A stretch of 64,000 nt of DNA from a bacterium (GTDB lineage Bacteria; Vulcanimicrobiota; Vulcanimicrobiia; Vulcanimicrobiales; SCRA01). Under the pieces are notes generated by a model. That model ran no database searches. It saw nothing but the letters and a program-made list of their open reading frames with translations, and had not been told where the DNA came from. Below, piece by piece: positions 58,515 to 64,000 of the stretch. Numbering within the stretch: the stretch's first letter is position 1; each line of letters opens with the position of its first letter. The translations under genes were made by a program, and so were the position numbers. The stretch is from contig SCRI01000064.1 of NCBI GenBank assembly GCA_004298675.1, positions 6,539 to 70,538 of the forward strand, read 5' to 3'.

Positions 58515-59609
58515 ATGGCCAAGCAAACGCAGCCGGGCTCGGTGAGCCGGCGCAAGATCCTTACTGACGCGGCACTGATTAGCGTTGCCGCAGGCTGTAG
58601 CGGTGTGTTTCCGTGGGCCGCACCGGCCCGCGCCGCCGACGCCGCGAGCGCGAGCACCGCCGCCGACCTCGACGCGGCAAAAAAGGAAGGCCCACTGGTC
58701 GTCCTGCACGGGGACCAGGAGAGCGACGTGGTCGCCTTTCTCAAGGCGTTTACCGCGAAGACCGGCATCGACGCACAAGAAGTGCGCATGCTCCCGGGCG
58801 TGGCCTTGCCCAAGCTGTCGGCCGAGTTCCGCACCGGCTCCACGGACTTCGACGTCTACCAAACCTCCGACGCCGGTCTCATGGACGACCTGCGGCTGCA
58901 GGGGCACGTTCAACGTTACCTCTCGCGCGAGCTGAAAGGCTACGAGAGCCGGTACAAGAGCACGCCGGAAGGCTTCTGGACAGCTTACTTCATCAACGTC
59001 GGCACCGTCATGTACGACCCGCGCTACGTCAAGCATGACGAAGCGCCCAAGTCGTTCGAGGATCTGCTGAAGCCGGAGTGGGCCCGCCAGATCGGCTTTC
59101 AGGACGCCAGCGCGGGCTCTCAGTATGCCTGGTGGTACGTGCTGCAAGACGTCTTGCCGGCGGATTATTGGCAGCGGCTCGCACAGCAGAAGCCGAGGGC
59201 CTACGCCTCCTCCACGCAGATGATGCAAGATCTGCACTCCGGCGATCTCAAGATCGGCGGAAAGGTGAGCATCTTCCAGTATCCCAAGTCGGTCCGCCAA
59301 CACCAGCCGGTAGAGGTTGTCTTCCCCACACCCGGCACCCCCGCGCAGTCGCAAGTCGTGGGCATCCTCAGCGGCACCCGCAGACCCAACGCGGCCAAAG
59401 CCTACATCGACTATCTGCTGTCGAAAGAGGGCCAGCAGCGCTGGAACGAGATCCAAGGCTCGTACTCCCCGCGCCACGACGTCGCGATCTCGGGGCTGCC
59501 CTCACTCGCGCACACGAAGCTGCTGCTGCCGAAGGATTTCAACCGTTACCGCTCCGTCGACGAGCATCAGAAGTTCGTCAAACTCTGGAACGAGATCGTC
59601 GGCTTCTAA
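58515..59609 (+). CDS. ABC transporter substrate-binding protein, family 1 (Fe3+-type), Tat-exported
   Basis: 364 residues. The Tat signal SVSRRKILTDAALISVAAG is followed by ADLDAAKKEGPLVVLHGDQESDVVAFLKAFTAKTGIDAQEV, typical of family 1 iron-type binding proteins, and DFDVYQTSDAGLMDDL. GGGGAG precedes the ATG. It is the first gene of the divergent transporter. The substrate may be the acid handled by the neighbouring GntR operon, by inference. Confidence 0.87.
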   Translation: MAKQTQPGSVSRRKILTDAALISVAAGCSGVFPWAAPARAADAASASTAADLDAAKKEGPLVVLHGDQESDVVAFLKAFTAKTGIDAQEVRMLPGVALPKLSAEFRTGSTDFDVYQTSDAGLMDDLRLQGHVQRYLSRELKGYESRYKSTPEGFWTAYFINVGTVMYDPRYVKHDEAPKSFEDLLKPEWARQIGFQDASAGSQYAWWYVLQDVLPADYWQRLAQQKPRAYASSTQMMQDLHSGDLKIGGKVSIFQYPKSVRQHQPVEVVFPTPGTPAQSQVVGILSGTRRPNAAKAYIDYLLSKEGQQRWNEIQGSYSPRHDVAISGLPSLAHTKLLLPKDFNRYRSVDEHQKFVKLWNEIVGF

Positions 59610-59623
59610 GAGCACCCCACGAC

Positions 59624-61324
59624 GTGCTGTTTCGCTCTCTAGCGCGGCCCACGAGGCGCGAACCGATCTCGCTGCCGAGCCTGGTGCTGCTCGGCGTCCT
59701 GCTCCTGGTCATCGGCTATCCGCTGCTCTTGCTGGCAGGCATGGCATTCAATGTCGGCGATGCCCAGGCGCTCGTCCCGACGCAGCTCGGTTTCGCCAAC
59801 TTCGTCAGGCTGCTGCGGCATTTGGAATGGGTGCGCAATACGCTGCTCGTTTCCGCCGCCGGATCGGTCATCGGCACCGCGCTGGCCGTGGTCTTGGCCT
59901 GGATCCTCTACCGCACGAGCGTGCCCGGCCGCGCACTGCTCGAGCTTCTCGTCACGATTCCATACCCGATTGGGCCGCTGGTCGGGGCGCTGGCGTGGAG
60001 CGAACTCGCCTCACCGCGTGGCGGCTTGATCAACTCGCTCTTCCATGCGCTGACCGGATCGCACGCCTCGCTCGTCAACGTCTACTCCGTACCCGGCATC
60101 GTCTTCGTGATGGCGCTCTTCGAGACGCCGGTGGCCTTCCTCATGATCGGCGCCGCAATGCGCCGGATGGATCCCACGCTCGAGGAGTGTTCCGCCGTGA
60201 TGGGCGCCGGCCGTTTGGCGACCGCGCTGCGCGTAACCGTGCCGTTGATGGCGCCGGCGATCCTCAGCGCGTGGCTCTTCCTCTTCATCTCGATGATGGG
60301 AGCCTTCGCGATACCCACGATCCTCGGCGCGAACTCGCGCTTTTACGTGGCGACGACCGCGATCTACATGCTCTTCGAGGGCTATCCGCCGCAGTATCCG
60401 CTGGCGGCGGCGGTCGGCCTCGTGCTGATCGTCTTCGCAGCGGCCGCGGTCTGGTTCTATACGCGGGCGCTGCGAGGCAAGTCCTATGCCGTCGTCGGCG
60501 GGCGCACCTACAAACCGCGCCTCATCGACATGGGGCGTTGGACGCCGGTGCTCCTGGCAGTCGTGTACGCGTACATCCTGGTCGCGCTCGTGCTGCCGCT
60601 GGGCACCCTCGTCATCGCCTCGCTGCAGCGCAACTCCAATCTCACGTTCTCCGCCGCGAGTTGGACGCTCCACAACTACCGGTACGTTCTGTTCGAGTTC
60701 CCCACCACGCGCCAAGCCGTCGTGAACAGCCTGCTCCTGGGCGTCGGCACCGGCACGGCCGGTACCGCGCTGGCGTTCATCCTGGCATGGGTCATCCATC
60801 GCTCGCGCGGCTCCGGACGCTTTGCCCTGGAGCAACTCGCCATGCTGCCGCAGTCGCTTCCGCGACTGATCTTCGCCGCTGCCCTGCTGTGGATGATCCT
60901 GGCTCTCCCACTCAAACTGTACGGCACCTTGTTCGCCGTCCTCATTGCGTACATCATCGTCTTCCTTCCGCTGGCCTACCGCAGCATCACGGGAGTCGTG
61001 GTGCAACTCGACCGCTCGCTCGAAGAGGCGGGACGGGTTCTTGGCGGGAGCTGGCTCGCGGTGATGCGCACCATTACCCTGCCGCTGCTCAGCCCCGGCT
61101 TGCTGGCCGCGTGGGTGCTCCTCTTCATGATCTCCGTGCGGGAGGTCAGCGCGTCGATCTTTCTCGCGGGTCCGGGAGCGCAAGTGTTGGGCCCCGCCAT
61201 CTTCAACTTCTGGGATTCGGGCGGGCTGCCACAGGTGAGCGCACTCGTCGTCGTTCAGACGATCATTATTTTCGCCGCCCTGATCGTGATTCGCGCGGTC
61301 AGCAAGAAAGGAGTCGCGCTGTAA
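59624..61324 (+). CDS. ABC transporter permease, fused double-domain Fe3+ type
   Basis: 566 residues from a GTG at 59624; the frame is open further upstream, inside the binding-protein gene. Two permease domains with EAA loops: LEECSAVMGAGRLATALRVTVPLMAPAI and LEEAGRVLGGSWLAVMRTITLPLLSPGL. This is the same architecture as 20642-22342. Its stop overlaps the enoyl-CoA hydratase ATG (TAATG), an unusual position for a catabolic gene inside a transporter operon. Confidence 0.86.
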   Translation: MLFRSLARPTRREPISLPSLVLLGVLLLVIGYPLLLLAGMAFNVGDAQALVPTQLGFANFVRLLRHLEWVRNTLLVSAAGSVIGTALAVVLAWILYRTSVPGRALLELLVTIPYPIGPLVGALAWSELASPRGGLINSLFHALTGSHASLVNVYSVPGIVFVMALFETPVAFLMIGAAMRRMDPTLEECSAVMGAGRLATALRVTVPLMAPAILSAWLFLFISMMGAFAIPTILGANSRFYVATTAIYMLFEGYPPQYPLAAAVGLVLIVFAAAAVWFYTRALRGKSYAVVGGRTYKPRLIDMGRWTPVLLAVVYAYILVALVLPLGTLVIASLQRNSNLTFSAASWTLHNYRYVLFEFPTTRQAVVNSLLLGVGTGTAGTALAFILAWVIHRSRGSGRFALEQLAMLPQSLPRLIFAAALLWMILALPLKLYGTLFAVLIAYIIVFLPLAYRSITGVVVQLDRSLEEAGRVLGGSWLAVMRTITLPLLSPGLLAAWVLLFMISVREVSASIFLAGPGAQVLGPAIFNFWDSGGLPQVSALVVVQTIIIFAALIVIRAVSKKGVAL

Positions 61325-62103
61325 TGCCGGAGGCTGGCCTGGTCACCTTGGTAAGGCGCGGACACGTCGCGCTGGTCACGCTCGATCGCCCGCGCGTGAA
61401 CGCCATCAACGCGGCCATGCGCGACGATCTCGAACGTGCTTTCCTGGAGCTGGAGCTGGATACCGCGATCTACGTCATCGTGCTCACGGGCGGGCCGCGC
61501 CTCTTCTCCGCGGGCGTGGACATCCATGAGTTGATCGCGGCGCCGGCCTCCGACGCCGTGCCGCGCAACCGCCGCTACCAAGCCGTCTACGACTTGGTGG
61601 ACGGCGCACGCGCGCCGGTCATCGCCGCCGTCAACGGATACGCCTTGGGCGGCGGTTGCGAATTGGCGCTGGCCTGCGACATCCGCATCGCTGCCGCCGA
61701 TGCGTCCTTCGGCCTTCCGGAGATCAACCTGGGCGGCGTTCCCGGAATCGGCGGGCCTCAGCGGCTGGCCCGCCTGGCGGGGGAGAGCAAGGCCAAGCAA
61801 TTGGTACTGACGGGCGCACGCATCGACGCGTCTGAGGCTCACCGCATGGGCCTTGCGGACGAGCTGGCGCCGGAAGGCGAGGCGATCGGCGTCGCGATGC
61901 GGATGGCGGAGACGATCGCCGCCAAGCCGCCGCTCTCCGTGCAGTCGGCAAAACGTGCCATCAGGCTCGGGCGTGACTTACCGCTCGAGCGCGCGCAACG
62001 CGTCGGCCTGGTAGCGGTCGGGGAAGTGGCGGGGACAGCCGATCGAGCCGAGAGCTTACGCGCATTCGTCGAGAAGCGCGCCCCGCGGCTCGAGGGGCGC
62101 TGA
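61324..62103 (+). CDS. Enoyl-CoA hydratase/isomerase family protein
   Basis: 259 residues. Oxyanion hole: GGPRLFSAGVDIHEL and AVNGYALGGGCELALACDIRI; the acid segment SFGLPEINLGGVPGIGG keeps the Glu. The ATG overlaps the permease stop. It is embedded between the permease and ATPase genes of the importer, which ties transport directly to acyl-CoA degradation. Confidence 0.88.
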   Translation: MPEAGLVTLVRRGHVALVTLDRPRVNAINAAMRDDLERAFLELELDTAIYVIVLTGGPRLFSAGVDIHELIAAPASDAVPRNRRYQAVYDLVDGARAPVIAAVNGYALGGGCELALACDIRIAAADASFGLPEINLGGVPGIGGPQRLARLAGESKAKQLVLTGARIDASEAHRMGLADELAPEGEAIGVAMRMAETIAAKPPLSVQSAKRAIRLGRDLPLERAQRVGLVAVGEVAGTADRAESLRAFVEKRAPRLEGR

Positions 62104-62129
62104 GGGCGAAGATATGCGGGAGGGCTCCA

Positions 62130-63281
62130 ATGCTGATGCATGAGGCAGGCGCGGACACCAAGGAAGACTCGATGCCCGAGCGGCGGGTCTTCATCCGCGT
62201 CACCAATCTCGAGGCGAGCTACCATGGGAAGCCCGCCGTGCGCGGCATCTCGTTCGACGTGGGCGAAGGGGAGCAGCTCTCGCTGCTAGGCCCCTCCGGA
62301 TGTGGGAAGACGACCACCCTGCGCTGCATCGCCGGACTCGAAAAGCCAACGGCTGGTGAGATCGCCATCGACGGCCGCATCGTCTACTCCGCGGAGCACA
62401 ACATCGACGTACCGTCCGAGCGACGCATGCTCTCGATGGTCTTCCAGTCCTACGCCATCTGGCCGCACATGACGGTCTTCGAAAACGTGGCGTACGGCCT
62501 GCGCGTTCGCCGGACGCACGCGGAGGCGGTACGCGCGCGCGTCACCGAGGTGCTGCGCATGGTCGGCATGGAGAGCTATATCGACCAGCCGGCAACCAAC
62601 CTCAGCGGAGGGCAGCAGCAACGTGTGGCTCTCGCTCGCAGCTATGCCTCGCTGCCCAAGGCACTCTTGCTGGACGAACCGCTATCGAATCTCGACGCGC
62701 GTCTGCGCGTGCACATGCGCCAAGAGCTGAAGCGGCTGCAGCGCGAGTCTCGTATCACCAATCTGTACGTGACGCACGACCAAGAAGAGGCGATGGCGCT
62801 CTCCGATCGCATCATCGTCATGCGCGACGGCCTCATCGAGCAAGTGGGGCGGCCGCTGGAGATCTACGACACACCGCGCAGCCGCTTCGTCGCGGATTTC
62901 ATCGGCGCCGCCAACATCTTAGCCGGGCATGCGCTGGAACACCGTCCCAGCGGTGCCACCTTGAGCGTGGGCGGCGCCAGGCTAGCCTGCGCGCCGCGTG
63001 AGGACATGCCAATACCGGACGCCGATGGGAACTACCTGGCCGCGGTTCGCACGGTCTATCCCGAACTCAGGCGAGAGCGTGGAGACGGCGCGGACAACTG
63101 GTGGCCGGGCACGGTCCGCGAACGCATCCTGCTGGGCGACATCGTGAACTACGTGCTGGAGTGGCCGGGAGGTACGCTCCGCGTCCACGGCTTCCCGCAC
63201 ACGCTCTTCTGCGAAGGCGAGAGCGTGTGGGTACACATCCCCGCCGGCCGCGCCATCCTGATCGACGCGGACGGCGACTAG
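62130..63281 (+). CDS. ABC transporter ATP-binding protein, Fe3+/polyamine type
   Basis: 383 residues from the ATG at 62130, which has GGGAGGG upstream. Walker A GPSGCGKTT, VFQSYAIWPHMTV, LSGGQQQRVALARS, LLLDEPLSNLDA and YVTHDQEEA are intact. A C-terminal TOBE-like domain follows. It completes the importer with 58515-59609 and 59624-61324. A start at 62172 (MPERRVF) is also possible. Confidence 0.9.
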   Translation: MLMHEAGADTKEDSMPERRVFIRVTNLEASYHGKPAVRGISFDVGEGEQLSLLGPSGCGKTTTLRCIAGLEKPTAGEIAIDGRIVYSAEHNIDVPSERRMLSMVFQSYAIWPHMTVFENVAYGLRVRRTHAEAVRARVTEVLRMVGMESYIDQPATNLSGGQQQRVALARSYASLPKALLLDEPLSNLDARLRVHMRQELKRLQRESRITNLYVTHDQEEAMALSDRIIVMRDGLIEQVGRPLEIYDTPRSRFVADFIGAANILAGHALEHRPSGATLSVGGARLACAPREDMPIPDADGNYLAAVRTVYPELRRERGDGADNWWPGTVRERILLGDIVNYVLEWPGGTLRVHGFPHTLFCEGESVWVHIPAGRAILIDADGD

Positions 63282-63293
63282 GGGAGAACCCGC

Positions 63294-63641
63294 CTACGAA
63301 GCAGCGTGATCTTTGATGGCGCCGACCTGCGCGATGGTCGGCGCGGGCCCAGGGTTGTAGAGACCGTGCTCCACGCCGGCGGGAATCTCGGCGAAGCCGT
63401 GCGGGGCGATGCGAAACGTGCGGCCCTCGATGGTGGCCTCGAGCACGCCTTCGAGCACGTAGGCGTACTCGGTACGATCAGGGTGCCGATGCAACGGGAA
63501 GCGCGCGCCGGGCTGAATGCGGATGAGCTTATACGTCCCGCCGTCGCGCTTCACCAGCCACTTCTGCTCGTAGCCGGCGACGCTGGTCGGCTCCCATGCA
63601 AGATCCGCCACGTTCTCCACGGTCGTCTCGGTCGCACTCAC
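63294..63641 (-). CDS. Cupin-domain protein
   Basis: 115 residues from a GTG start with AAGGGGGA upstream. The cupin motif 1, PGARFPLHRHPDRTEYAYVLEG, gives metal ligands His-His-Glu, and motif 2 is IPAGVEHGLYNPG with the last His. It is a small single-cupin protein such as those in acid or sugar metabolism. The function is unknown. Confidence 0.82.
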   Translation of the reverse strand: MSATETTVENVADLAWEPTSVAGYEQKWLVKRDGGTYKLIRIQPGARFPLHRHPDRTEYAYVLEGVLEATIEGRTFRIAPHGFAEIPAGVEHGLYNPGPAPTIAQVGAIKDHAAS

Positions 63642-63686
63642 GTTCGTTCCCCCTTGCTTCTAGTTCAAGGGTTAACTTAGGCGCCG

Positions 63687-64000
63687 CTACACCAGAGCCT
63701 GCGCGCGCGCCTCCTCGGCCCACACCAGGTAGCTCGGGTCCAACTCCTGCGGCGTGCGGCATCCCAGCAGACGCAACGTCCGCTCGACGTCGTCACGCAA
63801 GATCGTGAGCGCGCGCGCGACCCCTGCCTTGCCTCCGGCAACCAGACCGTACGCATACGCGCGGCCGATCAACACGGCCTGCGCACCCAAGCAGAGCGCC
63901 TTGACGACGTCGGTGCCGCGGCGTACTCCGCCATCGAGCACGATCTCCGTCTGCCCCTTCACGGCGTCCACGATCTCCGGCAGCACGTCGATCGTCGCCG
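63687..64000 (-). CDS. FMN-dependent alpha-hydroxy acid dehydrogenase, C-terminal part (runs off the window)
   Basis: The C-terminal 104 residues of an LldD/glycolate oxidase-type TIM barrel. The FMN phosphate-binding segment EIVLDGGVRRGTDVVKALCLGAQAVLIGRAYAYGL is present, then RTLRLLGCRTPQEL. The N terminus is beyond base 64000. It oxidises a 2-hydroxy acid such as lactate, glycolate or mandelate; the substrate-specific residues lie outside. Confidence 0.85.
   Translation of the reverse strand, partial: ATIDVLPEIVDAVKGQTEIVLDGGVRRGTDVVKALCLGAQAVLIGRAYAYGLVAGGKAGVARALTILRDDVERTLRLLGCRTPQELDPSYLVWAEEARAQALV

Noticed and set aside
59317-62103. Apparent giant protein joining the permease region to an enoyl-CoA hydratase
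   Set aside because: The first two thirds are out-of-frame readings of the binding protein and permease; only the part from 61324 is a real hydratase with its own ATG.

Overview
This window comes from a GC-rich, uncultivated-looking aerobic bacterium with a dense chromosome of short intergenic gaps. Three things constrain its identity. A monoheme cytochrome fused to a predicted outer-membrane barrel (41976-43205) argues for a diderm. Heme synthesis appears to end with HemQ, and isoprenoids are made through a bacterial mevalonate operon. Several genes have a -35/-10 promoter ending 6-9 nt before the ATG, which suggests common leaderless transcripts. The phylum cannot be fixed from this alone; an Eremiobacterota-like soil lineage is a low-confidence guess.

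Layout, 1-18 kb: the start of a MerR regulator, an acyl-CoA ligase/enoyl-CoA hydratase pair, and an AhpD-like protein with an in-frame TGA exactly at the second Cys of its CxxC, a probable selenoprotein. Then come an orphan branched-chain amino-acid type binding protein, a CmtR-like metal sensor, a MaoC hydratase and a gluconate-2-dehydrogenase-like pair. An SsuABC/NMT1-type transporter follows, bracketed by two isocitrate lyase/PEP mutase-family lyases, then a methyltransferase, an FUSC-type exporter and lipoate ligase.

18-36 kb: a class V aminotransferase, a Fe3+-type ABC importer, a class III CoA-transferase and an enoyl-CoA hydratase form one apparent catabolic operon. After it lie a VOC protein, a quinone reductase, an NAD-dependent epimerase, a small exported protein between two perfect hairpins, an SDR whose catalytic triad is replaced, an AtoE-type transporter, NDH-2, an acyl-CoA ligase overlapping thiD tail to tail, and an EgtB/SenA-type non-heme iron enzyme.

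36.5-39.9 kb is an accessory island. It holds a zinc alcohol dehydrogenase pseudogene split by a TnpB-only IS200/IS605-type element, a Phd antitoxin fused to the tail of an IS1595 transposase, an unrecognised gene, a 45-residue convergent ORF, and a second copy of the dehydrogenase start.

39.9-53.5 kb holds the two most notable systems. One is a four-gene operon of membrane protein, monoheme cytochrome-porin (Cyc2-like), cytochrome c and multicopper oxidase, plausibly for outer-surface electron transfer. The other is hemQ-mvaD-pmk-(HMG-CoA reductase fused to mevalonate kinase)-idi, with TAGTG, TGATG and TTG overlap junctions. Next are a MOSC/flavin/2Fe-2S fusion, a redoxin, a mazEF pair, a thiamine-binding-type protein and a small molybdopterin protein.

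53.5-64 kb: a GntR-controlled operon (flavoprotein, CoA-transferase, MaoC, DapA-like aldolase) diverges from a second Fe3+-type importer with an embedded enoyl-CoA hydratase. A cupin and a truncated FMN hydroxyacid dehydrogenase end the window. No tRNA, rRNA or CRISPR array was seen.
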